A program made the translations under genes and the position numbers. A stretch of 24,704 bases of DNA from Gammaproteobacteria bacterium (GTDB lineage Bacteria > Pseudomonadota > Gammaproteobacteria > UBA9339), in the NCBI GenBank assembly GCA_018814965.1, contig JAHIYS010000124.1, forward strand, positions 1 to 24,704. The letters are read 5' to 3'. The notes beneath the pieces were generated by a model. That model was given only the letters and a program-made list of their open reading frames with translations. It had not been told where the DNA came from and searched no databases. Below are positions 1 to 7,548 of this stretch, piece by piece. Within the stretch, counting starts at the first letter, position 1; every line of letters starts with the position of its first letter.

Positions 1-148
1 CAACCGACGGATTACATGACATCTCACCGATGGTATCAATATTATGGGTAAGAAGAAGGGTTTTAGCGCCCATGCGAGCACAAGCATGAGCAGCCTCAAT
101 TCCAGCGTGCCCACCACCAATCACTATAATGTCGAAATTATTTTGCAA
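1..148 (-). CDS. mnmG: MnmG (GidA), tRNA uridine 5-carboxymethylaminomethyl modification enzyme, N-terminal part only
   Basis: Only the first 49 or so codons are inside the window; the gene runs off the left edge. The minus-strand reading gives an FAD-binding Rossmann start, NNFDIIVIGGGHAGIEAA, followed by ARMGAKTLLLTHNIDTIGEMSCNPS, which is the conserved N-terminus of MnmG. MnmG works with MnmE (TrmE) in the cytoplasm to install the 5-carboxymethylaminomethyl group on U34 of tRNAs. No ATG is available after the upstream in-frame TAG, so I chose the TTG at 148-146, which has AGGG about seven bases upstream; a second TTG lies seven codons further upstream. Identity is secure; the exact start is not. 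Confidence 0.92.
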   Translation of the reverse strand, partial: MQNNFDIIVIGGGHAGIEAAHACARMGAKTLLLTHNIDTIGEMSCNPSV

Positions 149-644
149 AATATTACCCTGAAAACCCAAACAACCATGCTACCAAACTGGACAAAAAGAG
201 CATAACACTAGTTATTAGTATCAACAAAAAATTTATCGAAATGAAGCCAGCTGGAGTTTTTTATGACGTAAGCAATAGAAACAAAATTAATGGAAACACC
301 CTCATGCGAACAATTTCAACAACTAGCAAATCGTTTTCTTGAAGCAACTAGCTATAAGAAGAATCATACCCCCTGCTCCAACAAGAGGCCTCTATACCCA
401 TTTGGTGTGGTTTTTGACTTCTGCTGGATGCTTCTTGACTCGCTTGGCATAACATCTCGCATACAATCCTCATCTTTAGGAAATAACCTCATTAAAGAAA
501 ACCAATCAGCAGAATTGTTACCAATGTTTCGACCGAGATCCTTTAAGGTTAGACCTAAAGAGATTTTAAATCGCCAATTCAGTTTCTTATAGTACAATCT
601 CAAAATAACGAAGAGCGCAATATGTGGCGGTCTTATACAGCTAA
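149..644. other. Intergenic stretch without a convincing gene
   Basis: About 500 bases lie between the 5' end of mnmG and the icmW promoter. A 100-codon plus-strand frame (290-592) and an overlapping 79-codon minus-strand frame (364-603) exist, but neither has a ribosome binding site or a family I recognise. The plus frame ends in a basic stretch, RPRSFKVRPKEILNRQ, vaguely like the C-terminus of some IS4-type transposases, so decayed insertion-sequence material is possible but not shown. In Legionella, icmV precedes icmW; no IcmV-like frame is present here. Confidence 0.5.
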
Positions 645-673
645 TTGCACCTATCAGATAATTTGTGTATAAT
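645..673 (+). promoter_or_regulatory. Candidate sigma-70 promoter of the icmW-icmX operon
   Basis: A perfect -10 hexamer TATAAT (668-673) lies 17 bases downstream of TTGCAC (645-650), a weak -35 that shares only the first three bases with the consensus. It is about 100 bases before the icmW start codon and is the only good promoter-like site in the gap. The long leader leaves room for regulation, but I see no specific operator. Confidence 0.45.
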
Positions 674-773
674 TTTTATATCTAAAAGGTATTAGCGTTA
701 CAGGGATTAAGCACCAAATCAATTTGCTCTAGAGATGGTACTTAGAAATATATTTTATTAAAACAGGAAAGTT

Positions 774-1217
774 ATGCCGGATCTTAGCAATAAAAGTTCT
801 CACGAATTTTGGCACAAATATCCAGAGCCTTCGATTTATAAAATACTGTCCTTCATGGAAGGAGTTGAAAACTGGACTCTAGATGGTGATCCTGAGTTAG
901 AAAAGATCATAAATGAACTTGGCACCACTCTTGATAATATCGGCAATATAGATCTTCAAGAGGAAGATGATTTTATTAAGATATCATCTTATATCAAAAT
1001 GGGGCGGGCTTTAAGATTACTGCAATCAATGGATGCAGCCCATCCTGGTGCAGCATCAAAAATACTAACTCATGCTGAAGCTAGCGCAAAAAATACCGAA
1101 AACACATCTGAGCTATTTCTACGACGCAATATAGTATTTGAACGTTTACGCTTGCTTGGTAGAATTTTTTCTGAAAATCGTTTAACCACTATATTACAAA
1201 TCTTGGGGGATAAATAA
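774..1217 (+). CDS. icmW: IcmW, Dot/Icm type IVB secretion chaperone
   Basis: The 147-residue product matches remembered L. pneumophila IcmW (about 151 residues) almost end to end: MPDLS start, ENWTLDGDPELE (residues 32-43), GRALRLLQSMDAAHPGAAS near the middle, and LRRNIVFERLRLLGRIF towards the C-terminus. IcmW is a small acidic cytosolic protein that pairs with IcmS to form the adaptor that delivers a subset of effectors to the DotL coupling complex. The start is supported by AGGAAAG five bases before the ATG. The next gene starts two bases after its stop codon, so the three genes 774-3045 are very likely cotranscribed. In Legionella, icmV sits just upstream and dotA diverges from it; here neither is found and mnmG occupies the upstream side, so the cluster has been rearranged. 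Confidence 0.95.
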   Translation: MPDLSNKSSHEFWHKYPEPSIYKILSFMEGVENWTLDGDPELEKIINELGTTLDNIGNIDLQEEDDFIKISSYIKMGRALRLLQSMDAAHPGAASKILTHAEASAKNTENTSELFLRRNIVFERLRLLGRIFSENRLTTILQILGDK

Positions 1218-1219
1218 AA

Positions 1220-1678
1220 ATGCATAACATAACAAAAATAACCCTACTGACTCTTTTTATCCCGACAGTAACATTTGCCGTAACTTGCGCACCAACCGAC
1301 ACCATATGCAGAACCAAACAAAATCAATTCCTGCTAATCAAAAATACTGGAATAAAGCCCACAGAGGTTGCCAAAGCATCTACAACCACTGAAACATCAG
1401 ATGACCAAAAAAACGCGTCTAAACAATCAACCGATCGGCAGCCATTTAAAATACCATTTCCACCATTTGCTTCTAAGCCAATGACAACTTCAAACAATAA
1501 CACTGACCAAGATACTAATAACGAAGCCCCAAAACCTCAAGCAGGATCAACAACATTAAATATATTCGCCCCAACTACTGACGCCTCAAACTCAACCACA
1601 AACAAACCTAATCAAACAGATCAAAAGCAGGAACCAGCTTCTACATCTATACAACCAACAGGAATGCAATATCGTTAA
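1220..1678 (+). CDS. Unrecognised exported Thr/Asn/Pro-rich protein between icmW and icmX
   Basis: The 152-residue product starts with a classical Sec signal (lysine, then TLLTLFIPTVTFA) with likely cleavage after residue 20. The mature part has two cysteines close together (CAPTDTIC) and is otherwise low-complexity, rich in Thr, Asn, Gln, Lys, Pro and Ser, with no charged-domain periodicity or predicted fold that I can see. There is no lipobox, so it is probably periplasmic or surface-associated rather than a lipoprotein. It starts two bases after icmW, with the GGGGGAT inside the end of icmW as likely ribosome binding site, and is followed 23 bases later by icmX. Legionella has icmX directly after icmW, so this is an extra gene in the operon. 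Co-expression suggests a link to the Dot/Icm apparatus, but its function is unknown; it could be a fast-evolving periplasmic component. Confidence 0.8.
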   Translation: MHNITKITLLTLFIPTVTFAVTCAPTDTICRTKQNQFLLIKNTGIKPTEVAKASTTTETSDDQKNASKQSTDRQPFKIPFPPFASKPMTTSNNNTDQDTNNEAPKPQAGSTTLNIFAPTTDASNSTTNKPNQTDQKQEPASTSIQPTGMQYR

Positions 1679-1701
1679 TTAAAATAATCAAAGGAAAGCT
1701 T

Positions 1702-3045
1702 ATGAAAACAAATTTCAAATTTAAAATACTATGGGTTTTTACAGGATTAATGTTGTCATACACCCCAACACTTTTAGCACAAGATCCTACGGATGTTGTA
1801 GGCGCTATAACCGCGATGAAAAAAGAAGTTATTAAAGCTTTAAATAACACTACTCAAACTAGCATAGTAGATCAACTAAAAGCGATTAACATCCAAATGA
1901 CTACTTTATTTGATGACACATTCAAAGGTACATTTAATCCCAGCACAGGGAAAATGGAAGAAGTTGGAACTATCGACGACAAAATTACCTTATATGCTCA
2001 AAATTTTTACTCATTGTATAGCACAAAGGATTTTTCTAGCATGAATTTTATGGAAAAAAGCGACGAAAATGAGGAAGCACTACAAAAGCTACAAGCACAG
2101 ATACTCGGATATAACCTCCAACAAAGCATATCAACAAAAATTAATGATGGGAAAGCCCTTCTAGCAGAACCGATTGAAAATGGGAGCAACAATATTGATC
2201 GCGCTTCTTTAGGACTAAATCCCGATCCAGAAAAAGATAAAAGCACCTCTCCTTATGGTAGCTTAAACAGCAACTCTCCAATCGAAAGCAACGCTCCTAA
2301 TATTGAAAGTTTAATCGGTCCAGATAAATATACAGATCAAAAAATGCAGAATAAAGCAAAACTATTCATAAGCTACATTCTCCAAGCAGTACCAGCATCA
2401 AAAAACATTAGCATTCCAAGCAAAGCAGAAGCTGTAAACAACAAAGTTACCATACAACTACCATACGCAAGCCAGGATCTTCCATATACAAGCATAGAGA
2501 TATCAACAAAGGCAAGCTCGTCAGGAAGCGGGAGTGACTTAGATAATATGGAGAAATTTTTAAAGAGAAATCCTCTCTTTCAAGAATTTAAAGCAAAAAT
2601 GCGAGCAAATAACATTTTGCGCTCCCTTTATCTTCAAGGGCTAATAAGCTCATATCAAGCAAGAACTATTGATTTTGACAAAAAAGATGATAAGAGTTTA
2701 GTAGAAAGAGAAAGAGAAGCTGCAATTGCTGGCCTTGATAAACAATATTATGAGGATCTAAAGAAAATGACTGTGGCTGATGTCAATCTTGAAATTTTAT
2801 ACTCAATTAAAACTCTAAATTATTTCCTATGGAAACTCCATCAAGATAATGAGCTAAATGCGCTAGTAATAGGAGCCAGCGGCATGAGGCTAACTGCAGC
2901 AGATATGCAAGAAGAGATGCAATATCTAAAACCAATTGGCGCTCTAATTGCAAATAGGTGCTGGGATTTAGAAAGCGATGCTACCGATGAACGCAAACAA
3001 GCTTGCTCCAATCCGGCTATGGCAGCTTATATGCCAAAACAGTAA
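1702..3045 (+). CDS. icmX: IcmX, periplasmic Dot/Icm secretion protein
   Basis: The 447-residue protein has a signal peptide (WVFTGLMLSYTPTLLA, cleavage near residue 26) and a largely helical, Asn/Lys/Ser-rich mature region, consistent in length with L. pneumophila IcmX (about 466 residues). Identification rests on size, export signal and position immediately downstream of icmW; I did not align it residue by residue. Its C-terminal third (AAIAGLDKQYYEDLKKMTVADVNLEILYSIKTLNYFLW) looks like the better-conserved part. IcmX is needed for Dot/Icm-dependent intracellular growth in Legionella and is found in the periplasm. The start is supported by AAAGGAAAG six bases before the ATG. It is the last gene of the plus-strand operon. 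Confidence 0.85.
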   Translation: MKTNFKFKILWVFTGLMLSYTPTLLAQDPTDVVGAITAMKKEVIKALNNTTQTSIVDQLKAINIQMTTLFDDTFKGTFNPSTGKMEEVGTIDDKITLYAQNFYSLYSTKDFSSMNFMEKSDENEEALQKLQAQILGYNLQQSISTKINDGKALLAEPIENGSNNIDRASLGLNPDPEKDKSTSPYGSLNSNSPIESNAPNIESLIGPDKYTDQKMQNKAKLFISYILQAVPASKNISIPSKAEAVNNKVTIQLPYASQDLPYTSIEISTKASSSGSGSDLDNMEKFLKRNPLFQEFKAKMRANNILRSLYLQGLISSYQARTIDFDKKDDKSLVEREREAAIAGLDKQYYEDLKKMTVADVNLEILYSIKTLNYFLWKLHQDNELNALVIGASGMRLTAADMQEEMQYLKPIGALIANRCWDLESDATDERKQACSNPAMAAYMPKQ

Positions 3046-3361
3046 GCATAGGGACAACTACAATCCTTATGGTTGTCTTACACGATTTGACATAGTTCAA
3101 TGTTTTCTGGGCCCCGTTCTTCAACGGGGCGACAGAGTTCAATAAATATCACTATACGAAAGTTGTTGTCCCGTTGTTTGGCATAACTTAATGTTTGTCG
3201 TCTGGTAACTAACACCTATCGTCGAGCGACTTTATCGCGGAATCCGAAATGTTGTTTTAATCACAGCTGATCTAATTAGAATTTTTTTACTATTTTCCTC
3301 AGGTCCTGAGTTTTTCAACGAGCAGGCAAAATACTATAGCTGTCATCCAACACCCAACATA
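3046..3361. repeat. Convergent intergenic region with hairpins and decayed repeat sequence
   Basis: This gap separates the ends of icmX and hldE and has no ORF. It holds a short inverted repeat GACAAC/GTTGTC (3053-3058, 3072-3077), then a strong 8-bp stem, GCCCCGTT (3111-3118) and AACGGGGC (3123-3130), with a CTTC loop. Neither is followed by a T tract on either strand, so they are not textbook terminators, though they could end transcription from both sides. Further on, the reverse complement of the strong hairpin resembles the sequence near 9233, and CGTCGAGCGACTTTATCGCG (3221-3240) followed by GAATCC resembles a degraded form of the CGTCATTCCCGC...GGGAATCC intergenic repeat seen intact at 9311-9340. 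Confidence 0.55.
3111..3130. terminator. Strong GC hairpin downstream of icmX, possible terminator
   Basis: A perfect 8-bp GC-rich stem with a 4-base loop lies 66 bases after the icmX stop codon and 232 bases from the hldE stop. No run of T follows on either strand, so Rho-independent termination is only possible, not demonstrated; it may instead be a dispersed palindromic repeat. Confidence 0.35.
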
Positions 3362-4783
3362 TTAATCTTTAATTCTATCCAACATCAATGTTGTAGAAAA
3401 ACCATCTTCAAAAGGGATAATTACTACCTCATTACCCTGACTTAAAACATGATCGGATCCAGCAATTTCATGCACCTTATAATCACCACCCTTAACCAAA
3501 ATATCAGGATTAATTAATTTGATTAAGCGCTCTGGAGTATCTTCAGAAAAGAGAGCTACCCAATCCACAGAACCCAAAGCAGCTAAAACTAACATACGAT
3601 CTTGTACTTTATTAATCGGTCTTTTAGGACCTTTTAAGCGGGATACTGAAGCATCATCATTTACAATTACAATCAATCTTTGACCAAGAGCTTTTGCTTT
3701 TTCTAAATAGATCACGTGACCAGAATGTAAAATATCAAAACATCCATTGGTAACAACAATTTTTTCACCATGTGCTCGCGCATCTTTAACCTGCTGCAAC
3801 AAATGTTCTTCATCCACAACACCTGCCCATGGATTTTGCTGATGTTGCATTGCGCGTCTTAATTCAGAAATTGAAATTGTTGATGTACCCAACTTCTTCA
3901 CCACTTCACCCGCTGCAATATTAGCAATGAGCATGGCATCATGCAACTCTTCACCAGCAGCCATCGCTGCTCCTAAAGCAGCGATAACAGTATCACCAGC
4001 TCCAGTTACATCATAAACCTCACGCGCTTTTGTTGGTAAATGGATAACTGGCTTATCTTTACAAACCAAGCTCATGCCATGAGCACCACGAGTAATTAAA
4101 ATTGCTTCAAAATTATATTGTTGCAATAACTGCCTCGCTTTAGATTCAATTTCAGCCTCATCACGGCAATGACCAACTACAGCTTCAAATTCTGCCATAT
4201 TTGGCTTAATTACTGTAGCTCCCCGATAAATACTAAAATCTTTGCTTTTGGGATCTACTAAAACAGGCTTCTGCATTTTGCGTGCAAGCTCAATTAATTT
4301 TGTACTATGCTGTAATGTCCCCTTACCATAATCGGATAGAATTACTAAATTGCTATCAGTTAACCGAGTAATATATGCGTTAAAAAATGATTCATCTCCC
4401 CAATCACCAAAATGTTTTTCAAAATCCAAACGGATCAATTGCTGGCTTTGACCAATCACACGCAATTTACAAATAGTAGTGGCATCTGGAACCCGCACTA
4501 AACAATGCGCTATTCCTTCATGATCAAGACCTTTTTCAATAGTTTCTGCAACATGGTCATTCCCAACCAAACCTAAAAGACTGGCCTTACCACCAAGTGC
4601 ATTAATGTTAAAAGCAACATTACCGGCACCACCCACGCGCTCTTCAATATTCTGTACATGCACCACGGGTATAGGAGCTTCAGGAGAGATACGGGATACA
4701 TCTCCTCGCCAATATCTATCAAGCATCACATCCCCAACCACAAGAACTTTAGCTTTTTCAAACGCTGGGATTTTTATTTTCAT
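3362..4783 (-). CDS. hldE: HldE, bifunctional heptose-7-phosphate kinase / heptose-1-phosphate adenylyltransferase
   Basis: The 473-residue protein has the full two-domain HldE layout. Residues 1-315 or so form a PfkB/ribokinase-type kinase with RISPEAPIPVV (31-41), the GGAGNVAFN sugar-binding segment (51-59) and the catalytic DVTGAGDT (258-265). Residues 340-473 form a nucleotidyltransferase with TNGCFDILHSGH (345-356, HxGH type) and a C-terminal GFSTT (461-465). It phosphorylates D-glycero-beta-D-manno-heptose 7-phosphate and adenylylates the 1-phosphate, supplying ADP-heptose for the lipopolysaccharide inner core. It follows the alkyltransferase gene by 48 bases without a visible terminator, so it may be the last gene of the rpsP transcription unit. 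No clear Shine-Dalgarno sequence precedes the ATG. Confidence 0.96.
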   Translation of the reverse strand: MKIKIPAFEKAKVLVVGDVMLDRYWRGDVSRISPEAPIPVVHVQNIEERVGGAGNVAFNINALGGKASLLGLVGNDHVAETIEKGLDHEGIAHCLVRVPDATTICKLRVIGQSQQLIRLDFEKHFGDWGDESFFNAYITRLTDSNLVILSDYGKGTLQHSTKLIELARKMQKPVLVDPKSKDFSIYRGATVIKPNMAEFEAVVGHCRDEAEIESKARQLLQQYNFEAILITRGAHGMSLVCKDKPVIHLPTKAREVYDVTGAGDTVIAALGAAMAAGEELHDAMLIANIAAGEVVKKLGTSTISISELRRAMQHQQNPWAGVVDEEHLLQQVKDARAHGEKIVVTNGCFDILHSGHVIYLEKAKALGQRLIVIVNDDASVSRLKGPKRPINKVQDRMLVLAALGSVDWVALFSEDTPERLIKLINPDILVKGGDYKVHEIAGSDHVLSQGNEVVIIPFEDGFSTTLMLDRIKD

Positions 4784-4831
4784 ATGATCTAATTTTTTTA
4801 TTTATCATTTAAATTCATTAGGAACGTATAC

Positions 4832-5323
4832 TTAGGATATTTTACGCTCATGATTCAATAACCACATTTTAATTTTAAGAGTAGTTTGGCCAGTTTTACC
4901 ACAATAACCACCCAAACCTGAAGCTGCAACCACACGATGACAAGGTATAATAATTGGCACAGGATTTCGGCGACAAGCATTACCGATAACCCTAGGGCTA
5001 GTCTTAATAATTTTTGCCAACTCCCCGTAAGTTATAGTTGCACCAACTGGAATTGTTCGCAACAACCTCCAGATTTTTTGTTGTAGCACCGTGCCACTAA
5101 GATTTATTGTTAAATTAAATTTCGAATTTGGATCGCAAAAATATTTTTTTATTTTAGATATAATACGTTTTGCTGCAAGACTGTTAGGAGGAATCAAAGG
5201 TATACTAGGGGACAAAAAATCAATTCGCGCAATTTTCTTGTCGACAATCACTACACCCAACTTACCTAGAATGCTATTTATCACACTGTCGTACTTAAGC
5301 TGCTTCTTCTTGTACAACCTCAT
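4832..5323 (-). CDS. ogt: Ogt-type methylated-DNA--[protein]-cysteine S-methyltransferase
   Basis: The C-terminal half is an unmistakable O6-alkylguanine-DNA alkyltransferase: TVLQQKIWRLLRTIPVGATITYGELA, ACRRNPVPI and the active-site motif IPCHRVV, with acceptor Cys128 on this numbering, then GLGGYCGKT. The enzyme removes alkyl groups from O6 of guanine by irreversible transfer to that cysteine. An upstream in-frame ATG at 5410 would overlap rplS by 116 bases, so I prefer the ATG at 5323 (163 residues), which overlaps the rplS 3' end by 29 bases; a GTG at 5284, just after the rplS stop, is also possible. Its N-terminal domain is poorly conserved, as is usual for the family. Presence between rplS and hldE suggests co-expression with the ribosomal genes. 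Confidence 0.88.
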   Translation of the reverse strand: MRLYKKKQLKYDSVINSILGKLGVVIVDKKIARIDFLSPSIPLIPPNSLAAKRIISKIKKYFCDPNSKFNLTINLSGTVLQQKIWRLLRTIPVGATITYGELAKIIKTSPRVIGNACRRNPVPIIIPCHRVVAASGLGGYCGKTGQTTLKIKMWLLNHERKIS

Positions 5324-5678
5324 CCTTTCGTACCATTTTTTCACGAATTCTAGCCTTACGACCAGATAGTTCACGGAGATGATATAGCTTTGCTTTACGC
5401 ACATCACCACGACGCTTAAGAGTGATGCTTTCGATTTGTGGGCTATAGGTTTGAAAAACTCTTTCTACACCTTCATCATGAGATATTTTACGAACAGTAA
5501 AAGATGAGTTAATTCCACGATTCTTTTTTGCAATAACAACCCCTTCATATGCTTGAAGACGTTCACGCTCCCCTTCTTTAATTTTTAGCTTAACGACTAC
5601 TGTATCCCCGATGGAAAATTTTGTAATCGTCTTATCTTTTATTTGCTCGTTTTCAAGCTGTTGAATTATATGCTGCAT
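5295..5678 (-). CDS. rplS: 50S ribosomal protein L19
   Basis: The product is a typical L19: GDTVVVKLKIKEGERERLQAYEGVVIAKKNRGINSSFTVRKIS, then GVERVFQTYSPQIESI and a basic RRGDVRKAKLYHLRELSGRKARI C-terminus. L19 sits at the 30S-50S interface of the ribosome. The open frame runs back to 5720, but the ATG at 5678 has GAGGTAG six bases upstream and gives the usual N-terminus (MQHIIQQLENEQ, 127 residues), so I use it. It starts 10 bases after the trmD stop codon. A short acidic tail (KDEVVQEEAA) extends slightly beyond the usual end. Confidence 0.96.
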   Translation of the reverse strand: MQHIIQQLENEQIKDKTITKFSIGDTVVVKLKIKEGERERLQAYEGVVIAKKNRGINSSFTVRKISHDEGVERVFQTYSPQIESITLKRRGDVRKAKLYHLRELSGRKARIREKMVRKDEVVQEEAA

Positions 5679-5688
5679 GTACACTACC

Positions 5689-6429
5689 TCAAAATGATGT
5701 TTGATCTTTAATAAATTCATTTAATAACATTCTATCTGCTGCTGTCAACTCGATTTTTGCTAATAATTCAGGTCTTTTGAGCCAAGTGCGCCCAAGAGCC
5801 TGTTTTTTCCTAAAATGGTCTATTTCAGCATGGTTACCACTCAACAATACCGCTGGAACTTTATACCCTTCTATCTCCTCAGGCCGCGTATAATGAGGAT
5901 AATCAAGCAATCCACCAACAAAAGAGTCCTGCTCTACAGAACCCGCATCCCCAACCACTCCTGGCAACTGTCTTGTAACCGCATCAATAATAACCATTGA
6001 CGCCAATTCACCACCACTTAAAACATAATCACCAATCGATACCTCTATTCCAGGCTCAATTTTCATTAAGCGCTCATCAATCCCTTCATAACGACCAGAC
6101 ACCAAAATTAGTCGTTTCTTGGTAGTTAGATCCATAACTAAATCATGGTCTAATAACTTACCTTGGGGCGTTAAATAAACCACCAGAGTCTCAGCGCCAT
6201 CATCTTTACGAGCAGCTTGGATTGCTGCTTGCAAAGGAGGAACCATCATCACCATTCCTGGGCCACCACCATAAGGACTATCATCAATCTTATGGTAATT
6301 ATCTTTAGTATAATCTCTTGGATTCCAACAATTCAGGCTAATTAGATCGTTCTCTTTTGCACGCCCAACAACACCGTAATCTATAGCAGCAAACATTTCT
6401 GGAAACAGCGTGACTATATCAAATCGCAT
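5689..6429 (-). CDS. trmD: TrmD, tRNA (guanine-37-N1)-methyltransferase
   Basis: The 246-residue product has the TrmD landmarks: FDIVTLFPEMF at the N-terminus, YGGGPGMVM, the trefoil-knot S-adenosylmethionine site LVSGRYEGIDER and SIGDYVLSGGELA, and the catalytic-region EQDSF with LLDYPHYTRP. It methylates N1 of G37 in tRNAs with a G at position 36, preventing +1 frameshifts. The frame is open to an ATG at 6447 (MIGVDS...), but the ATG at 6429 gives the standard start MRFDIVTLFPEMF with a G-rich sequence upstream. It lies in the usual order rimM-trmD-rplS. Confidence 0.96.
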   Translation of the reverse strand: MRFDIVTLFPEMFAAIDYGVVGRAKENDLISLNCWNPRDYTKDNYHKIDDSPYGGGPGMVMMVPPLQAAIQAARKDDGAETLVVYLTPQGKLLDHDLVMDLTTKKRLILVSGRYEGIDERLMKIEPGIEVSIGDYVLSGGELASMVIIDAVTRQLPGVVGDAGSVEQDSFVGGLLDYPHYTRPEEIEGYKVPAVLLSGNHAEIDHFRKKQALGRTWLKRPELLAKIELTAADRMLLNEFIKDQTSF

Positions 6430-6475
6430 ACTATCAACCCCAATCATTCTGCCATTTCAAATTCAAAGCTTAAAA

Positions 6476-6988
6476 TTATAAAAAATCCTCGCCCCAATCT
6501 ACATGGATAGACTTATTAGGCAAATCAACATTAACAATAACACTTGAAACATATGGAATTAGACGCTTACTATCACCCATAACAACTAAAACATCATTTG
6601 ATCCGGTCGCCAGTAGGCTCTGTACCACCCCTAACTTCACACCGTCTGTATTAATAACCTCCAGACCAATAAGATCGTCCCAATAATATTCGTCATTTGA
6701 TAACTTAGGTAATTGTTCCCGCAAAATATTAATATCAATATTAGTGAAACTAGATACCTCTTCTGGCGAATTACAACTAGCCAACTTTACGATAATACTA
6801 CCAACACGGCTTTTACTTGACTCAAAATAGAGCTCTTCCCACTGATCATTTTTTCGAATTAACCACGGTTGGAAATCAAGAATATTTTCTCTGGGGGTCG
6901 TAAAAGATATGATTTTAATCCATCCCAAAACACCGAAGGCCCTACCAAAGCGCCCCACCATTACAGGAGATGAAACAGAAGATGTCAT
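6476..6988 (-). CDS. rimM: RimM, 16S rRNA processing / 30S maturation factor
   Basis: The 170-residue protein has the RimM signature start VMVGRFGRAFGVLGWIKIISFT, a central LPKLSNDEYYWDDLIGLEVIN that opens the PRC-barrel domain, and GSNDVLVV...RLIPYVSSVIVNVDLPNKSIHVDW at the end. RimM binds S19 and helps assemble the 30S head. The ATG is three bases beyond the rpsP stop codon, so translation is probably coupled; no strong Shine-Dalgarno sequence is visible. A second in-frame ATG nine codons on is possible but less likely. Confidence 0.94.
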   Translation of the reverse strand: MTSSVSSPVMVGRFGRAFGVLGWIKIISFTTPRENILDFQPWLIRKNDQWEELYFESSKSRVGSIIVKLASCNSPEEVSSFTNIDINILREQLPKLSNDEYYWDDLIGLEVINTDGVKLGVVQSLLATGSNDVLVVMGDSKRLIPYVSSVIVNVDLPNKSIHVDWGEDFL

Positions 6989-6991
6989 AAA

Positions 6992-7408
6992 TTACTTAGA
7001 TTCTGCAGCCACTTCGGCTTCAGGTTCAGCTACTTCTTCTTTAACTTCAGCAGCTTTTTCAGCCTCTTCTAGCTTAGCTTTAGCTTCTTCTAGTTTAACC
7101 TTAGCTTCCTCTTTCTTCTTAGCTTTATGGGCTTGTTCCTTCACTTCTCTTTTTTCAAGAATCTCTGGTTTATCAAGTTCGCGTAATAAATTTTTCACTC
7201 GATCTGATGGTTGCGCACCTTGGCCAATCCAATGAGTTACACGTTCCTTATCAAGCTCGAGCCTCTTTTCACCGCCAACGGCAATAGGATTAAAATAACC
7301 CAAATGCTCGATATATTTACCATCACGAGCTGCACGACGATCAGCAACCACAACCTTATAAAACGGTCTTTTTTTACTGCCACCACGAGATAAACGTATT
7401 ACTACCAT
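6992..7408 (-). CDS. rpsP: 30S ribosomal protein S16 with a long charged C-terminal extension
   Basis: Residues 1-82 are a standard S16: MVVIRLSRGGSKKRPFYKVVVADRRAARDGKYIEHLGYFNPIA, then WIGQGAQPSDRVKNLL. S16 is a primary-binding 30S assembly protein. The product is 138 residues instead of the usual 82-90: residues 83-138 form an alternating Lys/Glu/Ala segment (KAKKKEEAKVKLEEAKAKLEEAEKAAEVKEEVAEPE) that should form a long helix or coiled coil. It is the first gene of the minus-strand operon. The common upstream partner ffh is missing here. Confidence 0.96.
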   Translation of the reverse strand: MVVIRLSRGGSKKRPFYKVVVADRRAARDGKYIEHLGYFNPIAVGGEKRLELDKERVTHWIGQGAQPSDRVKNLLRELDKPEILEKREVKEQAHKAKKKEEAKVKLEEAKAKLEEAEKAAEVKEEVAEPEAEVAAESK

Positions 7409-7507
7409 ATTGATGCCTATAGCCTCTTATTAAATTGTTCTGTCCCCACATAAAAATTTATCCTATCAAAAACAGGAACCGCAGGGAATATATCCATTAG
7501 GGGTGCG

Positions 7508-7536
7508 ATTGTACGTGAAAAAAATGTATTTGAAAA
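7508..7536 (-). promoter_or_regulatory. Candidate promoter of the rpsP operon
   Basis: On the minus strand TTTTCA (7531-7536) and TACAAT (7508-7513) are spaced by exactly 17 bases, and lie about 100 bases before the rpsP start codon. The -10 matches five of six consensus positions and the -35 four. No other pair in the gap is as good. Confidence 0.5.
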
Positions 7537-7548
7537 GAGCAATAATAA

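Noticed and set aside
290..603. Overlapping 100-codon plus-strand and 79-codon minus-strand frames
   Set aside because: Neither has a ribosome binding site or a recognisable family, and they overlap each other; at most a transposase remnant.
3301..3330. Possible insertion-sequence end near GAGTTTTTCAACGAGCAGG
   Set aside because: It vaguely resembles terminal sequences of some insertion sequences, but no matching partner end or transposase frame lies nearby.
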